From: Gimesia chilikensis
GTDB lineage: Bacteria; Planctomycetota; Planctomycetia; Planctomycetales; Planctomycetaceae
NCBI RefSeq assembly: GCF_007744075.1
Contig: NZ_CP036266.1
Span: 7,096,564-7,160,563 of the forward strand
Direction of reading: 5' to 3'
DNA: 64,000 bases
Shown here in pieces: positions 17,101 to 28,089 of this stretch (the stretch's first letter is position 1; each line of letters starts with the position of its first letter). The notes beneath the pieces were generated by a model. That model did no database searches. It worked only from the letters and a program-made list of their open reading frames with translations, and was not told where the DNA came from. A program made the translations under genes and the position numbers.

Positions 17101-19086
17101 TTACTCCTCTTTATTGCCGCGTGTTTTTTCCAGCATGTCTGCGAGTTCGTTGACAGTCACGACATCATCTTTGTTCTGGTCAGCCCGGAAAAAGACGGGG
17201 AGTTCCACCAGCGGAACTTCTGATTTTTCCAGCTGACCATTTTTATTTTTGTCGCGTTTGAGCACCAGACGGAAGGCAACGGCCTGGGCACGGTTTTCCG
17301 CTTTGGCTTCCTCCCGGGGAACAGCAACATTGAAATAGCCGATCATCATTTCATTCCAGGTCTGATCGCCCCAGTAAACCGGTTTATCGGGATCCGGGTT
17401 GGAAAGATTGCTGTCCGAATTATTAAAGTGTGCGACACAATGGATGTAGTCGCCGGGCTCAAGGGGAATCGGCTTTTCAATCTTGTAGGCTGTCTGCCAG
17501 TTGAAATCAAAGGCAGGTACATCGAGTAGTACTTCGCCCGGTCCATCCGGTGTTTTCCGCAATTCATAGCGGAACGATTTGCCGCGAAGGTGCATGTGGG
17601 GCATGAAGCCCAGCAGGAGCATATTGCGGTCGCTGGGAGGGGAAGTGCCTTCGATTTTAAAATTGTCGTTGTTGGCATCGATGGGGAACTTGCGTCGGGT
17701 GAACTCATGATTGAGCACGTGCGCGGTCATGACCTGGTGCGTGACTTTGGATTCATCAGTAAAGACCAGGCCGACTTTACTGCGATCCTCCTGTTCGGTG
17801 CCGATGGGAGTGTAGTGCATTTGAAAGACCAGCTTGGAACCGGCGGGAACTTTCTTGGCCATCCCCTCGGGCAACATGACTTCCCGTGAACCGGGTACAT
17901 AACCGACGAGGAACTGATCGCCTTCACCAAACACGCGAACCCGTTTTCCCTGAGGGGGTCGCGCGAAGACGAGAATATGATGTACGACCGCCCGGTTACC
18001 GGGCAGGGCTTCTGCACCGGTGAGCCATTTGTCTTCTTTAAAGCCGGGATCGACGGTGAAGTACTGATATTTGACGCCCCGTTTGCCTGCCTGTGCCGGG
18101 ACCTTAAATGGTTTCTCATCCATGTAGAAGACGGCATCAGGCTTCTGGGGCAGTTTCCAGCCGGTCACGTACGTGCGTGGTTCGGGCAGTTCTTTGGGAT
18201 CTCCCTCGGGAGCGCCGTTTTCTACCCACTGGTAGATGAGTTCTTTTTCTGCTTTGGTCAGGCTGCGATCGTTGGAGAATTTCCCATGAGCGGGGTCGGC
18301 GTGCCAGGGGGGCATCCGCTGATCGCGAACGACCTCGGCGATGGTTTCGGCCCAGCCGGCCACTTCCTCGTATTCGGTCAGTTCGAACGGCGCGATTTCG
18401 CCTTGTCGATGGCACTCGACACAATGCTTCTGCAAGAGGCGTGCGATCTGATTAGAATAGGTGACACTGCTGTTGGGATCCGGTTCCCGGATGCGACCAA
18501 TGAAACAACCCAGCGGTTTCGTGGAAGCGACACTGACAGGTTTCCCGGCGAGCAGTTCTGTGATCGCAATTTTCAGGTCCTGGCGTTTGGGTTCGTCGCG
18601 AATGTAACCGACGCCGTACTGATCGTCGACACGACCGTGGTAGCGGACAGTTCTCGATTGATCGAGCAGAAAGATTTCCGGGGTCCGCACGGCACCAATC
18701 TGATCCGCTACGCGGTTGCCCGGATCTTTGAGCACGGGGAACTTGATTCCATGCTTGCGGGCATACGCGGCGATTTCGGTCAGCGAGTCCTGCTGGTTGG
18801 ACATAATGGCATAAAAGGCTACGCCCTGGGTCTCGTATTCGTCAGCCAGTTTCTGGAGACGATCGCCGTAGAGTTTGGCCAGCGGACATTCGGTTCCCAG
18901 AAACGCCAGGACGACCAGTTTCTGGTCGCGGGCGTCTTCCAGTTGCACCTGTTTGCCTCGAAAATCCTGCAATTTGAAGTTGTCGACCGATTTGCCCACC
19001 AGCGACTCTGTGGGCTCGGCCAGAAGAGTAGAAGTGAACAGCAAGCAGGACAGGAAACCCGATATTAGACGATAGAAGCCTCTCAT
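17101..19086 (-). CDS. Secreted redoxin / CxxCH / copper-monooxygenase-like / EF-hand protein
   Basis: A 661-residue exported protein (signal peptide about 1-24) with four visible parts. Residues about 28-180 form an AhpC/TSA-type redoxin with a single Cys (LGTECPLAKLYG). Residues about 205-290 carry a cytochrome-like CVECH (222-226) with PPWHAD and a helical tail. Residues about 300-590 resemble the copper-dependent monooxygenase fold, with His-rich motifs HHILVFA, QMHYTP, HMHLRGKS and HCVAHFNNS. The C-terminus has EF-hand-like loops (DKNKNGQLEKSE and DQNKDDVVTVNE). Such fusions are common in planctomycetes but their reaction is unknown. A periplasmic redox role is inferred. Confidence 0.8.
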   Translation of the reverse strand: MRGFYRLISGFLSCLLFTSTLLAEPTESLVGKSVDNFKLQDFRGKQVQLEDARDQKLVVLAFLGTECPLAKLYGDRLQKLADEYETQGVAFYAIMSNQQDSLTEIAAYARKHGIKFPVLKDPGNRVADQIGAVRTPEIFLLDQSRTVRYHGRVDDQYGVGYIRDEPKRQDLKIAITELLAGKPVSVASTKPLGCFIGRIREPDPNSSVTYSNQIARLLQKHCVECHRQGEIAPFELTEYEEVAGWAETIAEVVRDQRMPPWHADPAHGKFSNDRSLTKAEKELIYQWVENGAPEGDPKELPEPRTYVTGWKLPQKPDAVFYMDEKPFKVPAQAGKRGVKYQYFTVDPGFKEDKWLTGAEALPGNRAVVHHILVFARPPQGKRVRVFGEGDQFLVGYVPGSREVMLPEGMAKKVPAGSKLVFQMHYTPIGTEQEDRSKVGLVFTDESKVTHQVMTAHVLNHEFTRRKFPIDANNDNFKIEGTSPPSDRNMLLLGFMPHMHLRGKSFRYELRKTPDGPGEVLLDVPAFDFNWQTAYKIEKPIPLEPGDYIHCVAHFNNSDSNLSNPDPDKPVYWGDQTWNEMMIGYFNVAVPREEAKAENRAQAVAFRLVLKRDKNKNGQLEKSEVPLVELPVFFRADQNKDDVVTVNELADMLEKTRGNKEE

Positions 19087-19347
19087 TCGACCTTGAACTC
19101 CCCTCTCGACTCAGATTTAATGATGGGCGCTGGTTAAGTCTGCGAAATGGTTCGACGCGAATTGAACCCTCAAGATACACCAGAGTAGTGGCCTTCGTAG
19201 ATAGAAATACTGTTAAAATACGAAGAAGCACTAATATTAATTCTCCCTTGCCCGGTAATACCCATGTGCGGCCGATTCTGTTTCAGAAATCCAGGGAAAG
19301 AATTTTGTTTTCCATTATACAATAGATCAGTATCGGGGTAAATATCA

Positions 19348-19740
19348 GTGATAGTCGGGCTGGGTACAGATATCGTCGAAATTTCACGCATCGGTCAAAT
19401 GATTGAGCGGCATGGTGATACCTTTCTCAAGCGTGTCTTCACGGAAAGTGAAAACGAGTACTGTGGCACCAAGAAGAACAAGGAACAGCATTACGCGGGA
19501 CGATGGGCGGCCAAGGAAGCGGTGATGAAGACGCTGGGGACCGGTTTTGTGAAGGGGATCGGCTGGAAAGAGATTGAAGTGGTCAACCTGAAGAGCGGGA
19601 AGCCGACCATTGTGATTTCCGGAGGGGTAGAGCAGTATGCGGGAGAACTGGGAATCGAAGAGATTCTGATCACGATCTCCCACAGCCGGGAATTTGCTAC
19701 GGCCACGGCAATCGCTGTCGGAAAAATGCCGCTCGCCTGA
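19348..19740 (+). CDS. acpS: Holo-[acyl-carrier-protein] synthase
   Basis: A 130-residue 4'-phosphopantetheinyl transferase that activates acyl carrier protein from CoA. The two family signatures are present: GLGTDIVEISRI (Mg-binding Asp) and GRWAAKEAVMKTLGTG (Glu and Lys). Length is typical. The start is GTG 19348, preceded by CGGGG; no in-frame ATG upstream fits. The gene converges with the LOG-family gene 20 bases downstream. Confidence 0.93.
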   Translation: MIVGLGTDIVEISRIGQMIERHGDTFLKRVFTESENEYCGTKKNKEQHYAGRWAAKEAVMKTLGTGFVKGIGWKEIEVVNLKSGKPTIVISGGVEQYAGELGIEEILITISHSREFATATAIAVGKMPLA

Positions 19741-19760
19741 AGTGCTGTTTTTATTTGAGA

Positions 19761-20351
19761 TCAGCTCTGCTTGAGACTCAGAATTTTCTCGATGTGCGGC
19801 AGCTGGTGTTTCTCGAGATGATCAACAAGCGTGGCCGGTGTTTCATCGGCAATGATCAGATCGCGGTATTTCGGTTTAATGAATTCGGTATCGATACAAT
19901 GCTCGACCAGATTCAGAAGCGGATCATAGAAACCTGAGGTGTTGAGCAGTCCGATCGGCTTGAGATAGATGCCGAGTTGAACCCAGGAGACAACTTCGAA
20001 GAGTTCTTCGAGAGTACCGAAGCCGCCCGGCATCGCGATGAACGCATCGGAAAATTCAGCCATTTTCGCTTTGCGGGTATGCATGTCTTCCACGACGTGC
20101 ATTTCTTCGACTCCCGGATGGAGCAGTTCCCGGGTAGCCAGTTGTCGCGGAATAACGCCGATCACTTTACCGCCGGCTGCGAGAACGGCGTCTGCAATGA
20201 TGCCCATCAGTCCTACGCTGCCGCCGCCGTAAACCAGCGTGATGTTTCGTTCGGCCAGCAGACGTCCCAGTTCCTGAGCAGACTCATGGTATTGAGGATC
20301 GCTGCCGGATTTCGAGCCGCAGAATACGCAGATGCTGTTGATCTTACTCAT
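19761..20351 (-). CDS. LOG-family protein (TIGR00730), phosphoribohydrolase-like
   Basis: A 196-residue Rossmann-fold protein of the LOG family. Members cleave nucleoside 5'-monophosphates such as cytokinin ribotides to the free base and ribose phosphate, although the bacterial substrate is often unknown. Motifs: [13 protein letters not shown] at the N-terminus, [11 protein letters not shown], and the family signature [13 protein letters not shown]. Its ATG overlaps the ftsH stop by four bases (ATGA), so it is translationally coupled to ftsH. Confidence 0.9.
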   Translation of the reverse strand: MSKINSICVFCGSKSGSDPQYHESAQELGRLLAERNITLVYGGGSVGLMGIIADAVLAAGGKVIGVIPRQLATRELLHPGVEEMHVVEDMHTRKAKMAEFSDAFIAMPGGFGTLEELFEVVSWVQLGIYLKPIGLLNTSGFYDPLLNLVEHCIDTEFIKPKYRDLIIADETPATLVDHLEKHQLPHIEKILSLKQS

Positions 20352-22414
20352 GTACCGGTTCCATCAGTTGACTGATCGTTGTCTGAGGCAGGCTCTTCCT
20401 TGTCTTTTTCGGCAGTTTTATTTTCTGCACTGTTATCAACGAACGTTCCCGGTTTGATCTGCGGGCCGCGCTGATGCTGCTTGAGAATCGACTGGAGCTG
20501 GTCCATGTCCATGACTTCGCATTCAAGCAGTTCCTGGGTCAGGTGCTCGAGCAGCTCCCGGCGTTCATCCAGAACCTCGTAAGCGATCTTCGCGCATTGA
20601 TCGATGATCCGCCTGATTTCAAGATCGATTTCCCGGAGCGTGTTTTCACTGTGAATGCTTTCCGAACCTGAGGAGGTATCCCCGAGGAAGGGCGACCGAC
20701 GGGTTTCGCTGTAATGTACGCGGCCCAGTTTGGCACTCATACCAAACTCCGTCACCATACGGCGGGCGAGGTCGGTTGCCCGCTGCAGGTCGTTTTGAGC
20801 ACCGGTGGATGTTTCCTGGTAGATAATTTCTTCGGCAGCGATGCCTCCGAGGAGCACGCAGATACGGTTTTCCAGTTCGCTCTGGGTGACCAGCTGTTTT
20901 TCTTCTTCGGGTCGTTGCAATGTATAACCGAGGGCACCAAGACCACGGGGTACGATCGATATTTTATGTACCGGATCCACGTTGGGCAGCGAACAGGCTA
21001 CCAGGGCATGACCACATTCGTGGTAAGCGACCCGGTTCTTTTCGTCTTCGTGAATCAGGCGGGTTGATTTTTCCAGGCCGGCGACCACGCGTTCTACGCC
21101 TTCTTCGCATTCCCGCATTGTCACTGCTTCTTTGTTATTACGGGCAGCGAGCAGGGCAGCTTCATTGATCAGATTGGCCAGATCCGCACCGACGAAGCCG
21201 GGGGTAATTTTGGCGATGTGCTGCAGGTTGACGGACTCGTCCATTTTGACTTTGGCACTGTGGACTTTGAGGATGGCTTCGCGGCCGCGAACATCGGGAC
21301 GGTCAACCAGGACGTGTCGGTCAAAACGACCGGGACGCATCAAGGCGGGGTCCAGAGTTTCGGGACGGTTGGTGGCCCCCATGACGATCACACTTTGATC
21401 GGAGCCGAACCCATCCATTTCAACGAGCAGGGCGTTGAGTGTCTGTTCGCGTTCATCATGACCGCCGGGCATGCCGCTGCCACGCGTTTTACCCAGGGCA
21501 TCGAGTTCATCGATAAAGATAATGGCTGGTGAGCGCTGGGCTGCCTGCTGGAACATATCCCGCACGCGGGCGGCACCGACGCCGACAAACATTTCGACGA
21601 AGTCGGACCCGGAAAGTCCGTAGAAGGGAACTCCCGCTTCGCCGGCAACGGCTTTGGCGAGCATGGTTTTACCGGTTCCCGGAGGTCCGACAAGCAGCAC
21701 CCCTTTAGGGATCCGGCCTCCCAGAGCCTGATACTTGGCCGGTGTTTTCAGGAATTCGACGACCTCGCGAAGTTCTTCGACTGCTTCTTCGATCCCGGCT
21801 ACATCGTTGAAAGTGACTTCGATATCATCCTGAGCGTACATCCGTCCGCGACTGCGTCCGAAGGACATCGGCGACCCTGCGCCGCCCATCCGCCGGAAGA
21901 GATAGATGACGAAGATGAGCAGAACGACCGGAAAGAAGAGCACCGCAATCAGCGATTCCCACTCGGAAGGCCGACTCTCAGAGTCGACGATAATGCTTTT
22001 ATTTTCGAGCTTGGTCTGCAGTTGTGCGCGGGCTTCCTGCGGAATCCCCCAGACCGGGATGTAATAATTTTTAGTTGTGTTGGCGAGTGTTCCTTTTTCG
22101 GAGCCTTCCTGTTTCGGCTGATCCTGGAACACGATGTAGTCAGTGCCGAACTTCAACTCATGGACGTTGGTTTTGTTGTATTTGCCGTCATCCAGTCCTT
22201 TGACGAAATCGCCGAACTTGATTTTTTCGCCACGCTTATTATTAGAGACCACCGAGAGAGTGATGAACAGGATCAGCCCGCCGACCACGAGATACCAGAG
22301 TGCATTACTTTTGGGACCTTTGGGTTCGGGGCGACGGCCATCGCCTTTGGGATTGCGTTCAGGGGGAGTGGGACGTTCTCTGCGGTTCGACTGTTTCGGA
22401 TCCAAGTTGGGCAT
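20348..22414 (-). CDS. ftsH: ATP-dependent zinc metalloprotease FtsH
   Basis: A 688-residue membrane-bound AAA+ protease that degrades misfolded and regulatory membrane proteins. A 36-residue Pro/Arg-rich N-terminal tail, longer than usual, precedes TM1 (about 39-57). A periplasmic domain follows (about 58-152), then TM2 (about 153-173). The AAA module has Walker A GPPGTGKT (243-250), Walker [12 protein letters not shown] and the second region of homology [20 protein letters not shown]. The zinc site reads HECGH rather than the common HEAGH; both His and the Glu are kept. The C-terminus has a charged low-complexity tail. First gene of a two-gene unit with the LOG-family gene. Confidence 0.97.
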   Translation of the reverse strand: MPNLDPKQSNRRERPTPPERNPKGDGRRPEPKGPKSNALWYLVVGGLILFITLSVVSNNKRGEKIKFGDFVKGLDDGKYNKTNVHELKFGTDYIVFQDQPKQEGSEKGTLANTTKNYYIPVWGIPQEARAQLQTKLENKSIIVDSESRPSEWESLIAVLFFPVVLLIFVIYLFRRMGGAGSPMSFGRSRGRMYAQDDIEVTFNDVAGIEEAVEELREVVEFLKTPAKYQALGGRIPKGVLLVGPPGTGKTMLAKAVAGEAGVPFYGLSGSDFVEMFVGVGAARVRDMFQQAAQRSPAIIFIDELDALGKTRGSGMPGGHDEREQTLNALLVEMDGFGSDQSVIVMGATNRPETLDPALMRPGRFDRHVLVDRPDVRGREAILKVHSAKVKMDESVNLQHIAKITPGFVGADLANLINEAALLAARNNKEAVTMRECEEGVERVVAGLEKSTRLIHEDEKNRVAYHECGHALVACSLPNVDPVHKISIVPRGLGALGYTLQRPEEEKQLVTQSELENRICVLLGGIAAEEIIYQETSTGAQNDLQRATDLARRMVTEFGMSAKLGRVHYSETRRSPFLGDTSSGSESIHSENTLREIDLEIRRIIDQCAKIAYEVLDERRELLEHLTQELLECEVMDMDQLQSILKQHQRGPQIKPGTFVDNSAENKTAEKDKEEPASDNDQSTDGTGT

Positions 22415-22822
22415 GGGATTATTTATCTCTGTCAGAGGAGTGTGCTGAGCCGGTCACGGGAAGCGGAAGGCCGAACTGAACATTATGCCAGACGCAGCAA
22501 TTCCTGGATTTCTATCTGTATCATGAGTTGAAAGGATCTTAACACAGAATGCATCTATGTTTTATTGTAAATGTATGTCCTTTCGACAAGGGGGTCAATC
22601 AAAGCTTTGCCTGGAAATGCGTGTTCCTGGCTTTGGTCCACGCTGAAAAGGCTCCGGTAGGGACTGAATGCCTCTTGCCATGTTTAATTATTACGCCTAA
22701 AATGCGGTTTCGTTGGTGGTTAGGGCAAAAAAACAGAACCAAGGCATGTCTTTTTTCCACTCTGCTTTAAGAATTGAAACAACAGTCAATCTGTCCGACT
22801 GAGGATGAAATAACAGGGTCGA
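22415..22822. other. Divergent intergenic region between ftsH and dxr
   Basis: No supported gene in 408 bases. It must contain the promoters of both ftsH (leftward) and dxr (rightward). AT-rich patches occur around 22530-22580 and 22680-22760. I see no strong repeat or hairpin. Confidence 0.5.
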
Positions 22823-23974
22823 ATGAAGCAAATAGCCGTTCTCGGGTCTACGGGGTCCATTGGCACGAGTACACTGGATGTGATTGCCGCCCATGCAGAA
22901 GAGATGCAGTTGACGGCTATCACTGCGCACAGCAGCTGGCAACAGCTGGCGGAACAGGCTCAGCAGTTCCGCCCGCGCTGGGCTGTAGTGAGCAATTCCG
23001 ACCTGAAATCTGCCGTTGATCTGAGTGCTTTTCCTCAGGAAACCGAAGTCCTGTTCGGCGATGAGCAAATCGAGCGGGTCGCTGCAGCAGATGAGATCGA
23101 CACTGTGATTTGTGGCATTGTCGGAGCGGCAGGACTGAAGGGTGCCTGGGCAGCGATTGAGTCCGGCAAGACGATTGGTATCGCGAACAAAGAGACATTA
23201 GTCGTTGCTGGGCCACTAATTATGGATCTGGCAGAGCGGAGCGGGGCAACCCTGCTGCCCGTCGACAGTGAACACAGTGCCATCTACCAGGCGCTACAGG
23301 CGGGATCGGCATCCGAAGTGAAACGGGTCATCCTGACCGCCAGTGGAGGTCCGTTTCGGGGAGCGAGTCCCGCGGACCTGGAAGACGTCACCCCGGAGAA
23401 AGCCCTGGCACATCCGACCTGGGACATGGGACCAAAAATTACCATCGATTCTGCCACGATGATGAATAAAGCACTGGAGCTGATTGAAGCCAAATGGCTG
23501 TTTCAGCTGACCGTGGATCAGATTTCCGTGGTTGTGCATCCCCAGTCGATTGTGCATTCGATGGTGGAATTTGTGGACGGATCTGTCATTGCCCAGCTTT
23601 CGCCTCCCGATATGAGGCTTCCCATTCAGTACGCACTTACGTATCCTGTTAGGATGGAAGGTCTGAACCCTCCAATGGACTGGAGCCGTGCTTTTGAACT
23701 CAGCTTTGAGCCACCTGATCTGGAAGCATTTCCCGCCTTGCGACTGGGAATTGAAGTCGCGGAGCAGGGGGGAACATGCGGTGCCGTCCTGAATGCAGCT
23801 AACGAAGCAGCCGTAGAACGTTTTTTAACGGGTGATTTGCGTTTCAGTGATATCGCGACCTCCTGTGAACAAGTATTAAAATCACATCAATACGAACCCC
23901 ACCCCAGTCTGGATAAACTGTTTGAACTGGATCACTGGGCCCGTGAGGAGATTAAAAGGTGGAAGTCATGTTGA
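22823..23974 (+). CDS. dxr: 1-deoxy-D-xylulose 5-phosphate reductoisomerase
   Basis: A 383-residue enzyme that converts DXP to 2-C-methyl-D-erythritol 4-phosphate with NADPH, the committed step of the MEP isoprenoid pathway. The NADPH site is [16 protein letters not shown] at the N-terminus. NKETLVVAG, the metal- and substrate-binding region [22 protein letters not shown] and [17 protein letters not shown] are all present. Length is normal. It overlaps the downstream protease gene, as is common for dxr-rseP pairs. Confidence 0.96.
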   Translation: MKQIAVLGSTGSIGTSTLDVIAAHAEEMQLTAITAHSSWQQLAEQAQQFRPRWAVVSNSDLKSAVDLSAFPQETEVLFGDEQIERVAAADEIDTVICGIVGAAGLKGAWAAIESGKTIGIANKETLVVAGPLIMDLAERSGATLLPVDSEHSAIYQALQAGSASEVKRVILTASGGPFRGASPADLEDVTPEKALAHPTWDMGPKITIDSATMMNKALELIEAKWLFQLTVDQISVVVHPQSIVHSMVEFVDGSVIAQLSPPDMRLPIQYALTYPVRMEGLNPPMDWSRAFELSFEPPDLEAFPALRLGIEVAEQGGTCGAVLNAANEAAVERFLTGDLRFSDIATSCEQVLKSHQYEPHPSLDKLFELDHWAREEIKRWKSC

Positions 23975-25971
23975 CCAGTCTGTTAATTGGAGCAACTTTA
24001 CTCGGCAAAGTGACCAACATTGCCATGGTGGCCATCGGTCTGGGGCTGGTCATTTTCTTTCACGAACTGGGCCACTTCGCGGTCGCCAAGTGGTGTGATG
24101 TGAAAGTGGAGCGGTTCAGTATCGGCTTTGGTCCGATCATCAAAAGTTTCAAACACGGGGAAACCGAATACGCGCTGTCGTGGATTCCCTTTGGTGGTTA
24201 CGTGAAGATGCTGGGACAGGACGATGTCGATCCCAGCCAGTTAACGAGCGAGGAGATCGCCCTCGATCCGCGCTCCTATTCCGCCAAACCAGTTTACCAG
24301 CGAATGGGCATTATCTCTGCCGGCGTGATTATGAATATCATTACCGGGATGCTGTTCTTTGCCTTCGCGTTTCGCCTCGGCGTCGCTTCGACTCCCTGCG
24401 TGGTCGGTGCTGCCATACCAGGCATGCCTGCGTGGGAAGCCGGGATTCAACCGGGCGACGTGATTACGAAAATCAACGGTGAAAAAACCAATTCCTTCAT
24501 GGATATCATCCGCAGCAGTGCCTTCAGCGATGGTGATATCAAGATGGAAGGGATCCACCCGAATGGAGAGAAGTTCGAAGTGGATATCACGCCGGACCGG
24601 ACGGGGACCCGTCCCCAGATTGGTCTGCTGCAGTCACAGAGTCTACAGATTCCTGTCTATGAAGATCCTGGCATGAGCGTCACTGCGAAGGGAACCGCTG
24701 CGTCAAAAGCAGAACCCGCTTACCAGCCGGGAGACACGTTTGTGACTATCGACGGTAAACCGGTCGAAAACTATGCCCAGCTGCAACGGCTGTTTGCCGC
24801 CCGCAGTTCAGAAACACTGAAAACGGGCGTGACACGCAAGGGTGCTTCCGAGTCTGAAGTTGTGGAGATCACGGTCGGTAACAACCCGTTCCACACCCTG
24901 GGACTCTGGATGGATATCGGGCCGATCGAGTCGATTCAGAAAGGCTCACCCGCCGATCGTGCCGGTTTGAAAGCCGGTGACAAGATAACTCATATCGATG
25001 GTCAGGATGTCGGCAAGGTGATCAATCCGCTGCGTCTGCCCAACTATTTTTCTTCGCGTGCCGGCGAGACCGTCCCGATTGTTGTGAGCCGTGCCCAGGA
25101 TGGGGCGCAGCCGGCTGAGGTCAATCTGAACGTGGTGCCTCTGGACAATCCTGCCTGGCTGGAACATCCAATTTTTTCCAATACCCCCCTGTCGGTGGGC
25201 TCACTGGGAATCGCCTTCCACGTGATTCCGACCACTCTCAAGGTCGAAGAAGGCAGCCCGGCACACAAAGCAGGCATTGAAGCTGATGCCCACATTAAAA
25301 AAATCAGAATCATGCCTCCGGAAGGTGAACCGTTGAGTGAATGGCAGGGTCTGGAAGAAGTCAGCTACGAGTTTGACGACAAGAACATGAACTGGGCGAA
25401 TGCGTTCTGGGAAATGCAGGTAAGACCAGGCTGGCCCGTTGAATTGACCTACAGTCATAAAGGACAAATCAAACAGGCCAAGCTGACTCCCTGGGTCAAT
25501 CCGAATCAGGAAGAGGGCCAGCAATGGTCCCTGCCGGTCCGGGGAATCAAGCTGCAGACGCTGCGGGAAACTCAGCAGGCACAAAGCATGGGTCAGGCGC
25601 TGGGAATGGGTGTGCAATACACGACGAATTCCGCCAAGGACATTTACCTCACCCTGCGCAGTCTGTTTACCGGTCGCGTGTCTCCGCTGGAACTGAGCGG
25701 CCCGGTCACCATCGCCAAGGTGGCGTATGAAGTTTCAAACGACGGCTATTCGCAGTTGCTGCTGTTCCTCGGTTTTCTGAGCGTCAACCTGGCAGTGCTG
25801 AACTTCCTGCCGATCCCGGTTCTGGATGGCGGGCACATGGTCTTTTTGTGCTGGGAAGGCATCACCCGCAAACGTCCCAACGAGCAGGTTCTGGCTGCAG
25901 CAACCTACGTTGGCATGATCTTTGTGCTGGGGCTGATGATCTTCGTCCTCTATCTGGATATTTTCCTGTAA
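23968..25971 (+). CDS. rseP: Site-2 (RseP-type) membrane zinc protease with several PDZ domains
   Basis: A 667-residue intramembrane metalloprotease. The zinc-binding HELGH lies in the first membrane segment (residues 32-36), and the third zinc ligand is in [11 protein letters not shown] (about 612-622). I prefer ATG 23968, placed after AAGGTGGA; GTG 23959 is an alternative three codons upstream. Between the catalytic halves I see four PDZ-like units, judged by their GxxPGD/GLKAGD-type carboxylate loops (about 145, 235, 325 and 425). E. coli RseP has two. It overlaps dxr by 7 bases. Likely role: cleavage of anti-sigma factors or signal peptides; the substrate is unknown. Confidence 0.9.
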   Translation: MLTSLLIGATLLGKVTNIAMVAIGLGLVIFFHELGHFAVAKWCDVKVERFSIGFGPIIKSFKHGETEYALSWIPFGGYVKMLGQDDVDPSQLTSEEIALDPRSYSAKPVYQRMGIISAGVIMNIITGMLFFAFAFRLGVASTPCVVGAAIPGMPAWEAGIQPGDVITKINGEKTNSFMDIIRSSAFSDGDIKMEGIHPNGEKFEVDITPDRTGTRPQIGLLQSQSLQIPVYEDPGMSVTAKGTAASKAEPAYQPGDTFVTIDGKPVENYAQLQRLFAARSSETLKTGVTRKGASESEVVEITVGNNPFHTLGLWMDIGPIESIQKGSPADRAGLKAGDKITHIDGQDVGKVINPLRLPNYFSSRAGETVPIVVSRAQDGAQPAEVNLNVVPLDNPAWLEHPIFSNTPLSVGSLGIAFHVIPTTLKVEEGSPAHKAGIEADAHIKKIRIMPPEGEPLSEWQGLEEVSYEFDDKNMNWANAFWEMQVRPGWPVELTYSHKGQIKQAKLTPWVNPNQEEGQQWSLPVRGIKLQTLRETQQAQSMGQALGMGVQYTTNSAKDIYLTLRSLFTGRVSPLELSGPVTIAKVAYEVSNDGYSQLLLFLGFLSVNLAVLNFLPIPVLDGGHMVFLCWEGITRKRPNEQVLAAATYVGMIFVLGLMIFVLYLDIFL

Positions 25972-26099
25972 GCCGAAATGAAATTTATTTGGGCACAGCA
26001 GCTTCTTCTGTTAAGCTGATATGAGAGTCAGCGACCTCGTCTGGGGTCTCTGGCTCATTGCTCAGATAGTAACGTTGCAGGATGTGGGAGAAAGAAACG

Positions 26100-26552
26100 A
26101 TGGCGGCAGGTCGCTCCCCTCGTGGTTCAGGAGATCAGGCAGCAGCCTGGCTGGCGACAGTTTTTACACTCATGGGTGGATTGTTCGCCTGTGTGTTCGT
26201 GGTCGTCACCAGTGGCGAACCGCCGGGCAGGCCGATGATGATTGCTATCGGCGTGATTACCGTTTTGCTGCTGTTATCGTGGCTGTTGCGTGACAAACCG
26301 CCGGAAGCGCGCCAGGAATCGCTTAAGCTCTGGCACTGGTGGAAGAAAGAAGAAAACGATACTTACGAGTATACGCCCCGTCCCCGCAAGCGAAACAGCC
26401 AGACGCAGTACGGGAGCAATCAGCCACCGACCCTCGAATCGATTCGGGAAGCGGTGGATGAACAGCGAACTTGGGTTCCCTCAATTCGGAACATGAAACA
26501 GTCTGATGACTCAGCGACTGGCCAGGGCAATTCCCCTGACCAGCCGGGTTAG
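26100..26552 (+). CDS. Small membrane protein of unknown function
   Basis: A 150-residue protein starting at ATG 26100, 11 bases after GGGAG; ATG 26082 six codons upstream is less well placed. There are two membrane segments (about residues 17-40 and 46-62) and a long polar C-terminal tail rich in Arg, Gln and Ser. No recognised domain. It follows the rseP-like gene by 128 bases in the same direction and ends 13 bases from the convergent gene at 26566. Confidence 0.65.
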   Translation: MAAGRSPRGSGDQAAAWLATVFTLMGGLFACVFVVVTSGEPPGRPMMIAIGVITVLLLLSWLLRDKPPEARQESLKLWHWWKKEENDTYEYTPRPRKRNSQTQYGSNQPPTLESIREAVDEQRTWVPSIRNMKQSDDSATGQGNSPDQPG

Positions 26553-26565
26553 TTTCGGCAGCGGC

Positions 26566-28089
26566 TTAGCGGAAGCGAGAGAAGAGTCCGCGACGACGAG
26601 CCTGTGAGGAGTAGTCCCGGGACTGATTATTGTTCTGCTGATACTGTGGCTGCTGATGGTGCTGTGTCGGATTCTGCTGACGGAAGCGTTCTGAGTATCC
26701 AACGATCGGATCAGCGGCAACAGGTTCCTTGAACTCTTTCGACTTCGCCAGTTCTTCAAGGTACTGAGCATACTCGGGGCGAGTGCGCTCCCGATAGATC
26801 ACCAGCGAATCGATGGCGTGATACATTCCGCCTGGTTCCAGGGGCTGTTTTTTGTATTCAATCAGATCGGTGGCAATCCGGTATACCGCACTGCGAACCC
26901 ATGGTTCATTCAGCCGGTTTTGCGGCAGAGCTTCGATGATAAACTCGAGTGTATGCCCCGTGGTGGAGACCCGTTTGTTGACGTCGCTGGCGTATTCTGG
27001 ACCTTCGAAATATTTGGATGAGAATGAACCGTCACGATTCTGCATGGAACGGGCGTATTCGATGTATTGACGCACTCGCATGCTGGCTTCCAGCCAGGTA
27101 CCCCGTAGATGCTTCTGATCGCGGGAGTAGCAGTTGACGGCACTGGCCAGAGCGAACAGTCCGTGAGTTCCACCGCAGGCAGAGCGAGTCGGTTCGGACT
27201 GCATCTGAGCCCGAACCAGTTTCTCCATGCTCCACTCTTCATTCCGCTCGCTGACCCATTCGGTATCCCACGGGAGGTAGCGTGAGAATGCCCACAGAGT
27301 CCAGGTGATTTCTTCGTCGGTATTCACCTCTGCTTTGGCGTTGCGGATCATGTCGTCAATAGTGACGATCTTTTCGCCGGTGTTGAATTTATGATCGAGG
27401 GGCACGCCGGCCATGGCATAGAAGGCCAGGAACTGGTTGGGGTGACCTTCAAAAGCGTAAGGTTCGGTGAAGGGGTGTCCCTTCGCGCCATTTTCGGTAG
27501 TGATGAACCAGGGACGACCGCGGAAGCTGGGACCGGTGGAGACCCAGTCGAGAGCTCTTACTTTTTCATTATTCTGATACAGCGTGTATTCCCAGCGGAG
27601 CGCCAGAATCCCGTGAGCGATCTGCCAGGGTGTGTGCACTTCGGTGGAAAGCATACGACGATGTGAAACTTCGATGGCTTCATCGACGAGCTTGTCCAGG
27701 GGATCCACAATTTCGGGAACTGGCGGAGGCTCGGGTTTCTTCATCGAAGGCTTGGAATCCTGGGCAATTCCCGGGAAAGGTTTCGGTTCGGGTACCGAAG
27801 CCTTCTTTGTTTTTTTGTCGGCTTCTGATTTATCAGTAGCGTCGTCTGCAATCAGCTCGGGTTTACGGGCTTCGATACTGAATTCCGGCTTCTGGGCGAC
27901 CAGCGGTTCTTCATTGTCAGCGTCAGTAGTGTTCACCTGTCTGATTTCGCCCTGATCCTGCTCCAGATCGGGTACGAGCAGTTGCGGACCTGAATCACCC
28001 CACAGGTTACAGGTCAGTTGAAATACGGTGGCGAAAACAATGAGAGTTGAACATTTCATCCAAAGGTCGGGGGTCAGCCTTGAATTCAT
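26566..28089 (-). CDS. Exported protein with an alpha/alpha-toroid-like domain, unknown function
   Basis: A 507-residue protein with an N-terminal hydrophobic segment (about 14-32, signal peptide or anchor). A low-complexity Pro/Lys/Glu-rich linker follows (about 55-130). The globular domain (about 130-440) has helical repeats with motifs such as TPWQIAHGILALRWEY, ACGGTHGLFALASAVN, QNRDGSFSSKYF and VSTTGHTLEFIIEAL. These recall the barrel of prenyltransferase/squalene-cyclase-like proteins, although I see no DxDD or QW motif in full. The C-terminus is rich in Gln, Asn and Arg. Homologues seem common in planctomycetes, but no function is known to me. Confidence 0.75.
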   Translation of the reverse strand: MNSRLTPDLWMKCSTLIVFATVFQLTCNLWGDSGPQLLVPDLEQDQGEIRQVNTTDADNEEPLVAQKPEFSIEARKPELIADDATDKSEADKKTKKASVPEPKPFPGIAQDSKPSMKKPEPPPVPEIVDPLDKLVDEAIEVSHRRMLSTEVHTPWQIAHGILALRWEYTLYQNNEKVRALDWVSTGPSFRGRPWFITTENGAKGHPFTEPYAFEGHPNQFLAFYAMAGVPLDHKFNTGEKIVTIDDMIRNAKAEVNTDEEITWTLWAFSRYLPWDTEWVSERNEEWSMEKLVRAQMQSEPTRSACGGTHGLFALASAVNCYSRDQKHLRGTWLEASMRVRQYIEYARSMQNRDGSFSSKYFEGPEYASDVNKRVSTTGHTLEFIIEALPQNRLNEPWVRSAVYRIATDLIEYKKQPLEPGGMYHAIDSLVIYRERTRPEYAQYLEELAKSKEFKEPVAADPIVGYSERFRQQNPTQHHQQPQYQQNNNQSRDYSSQARRRGLFSRFR

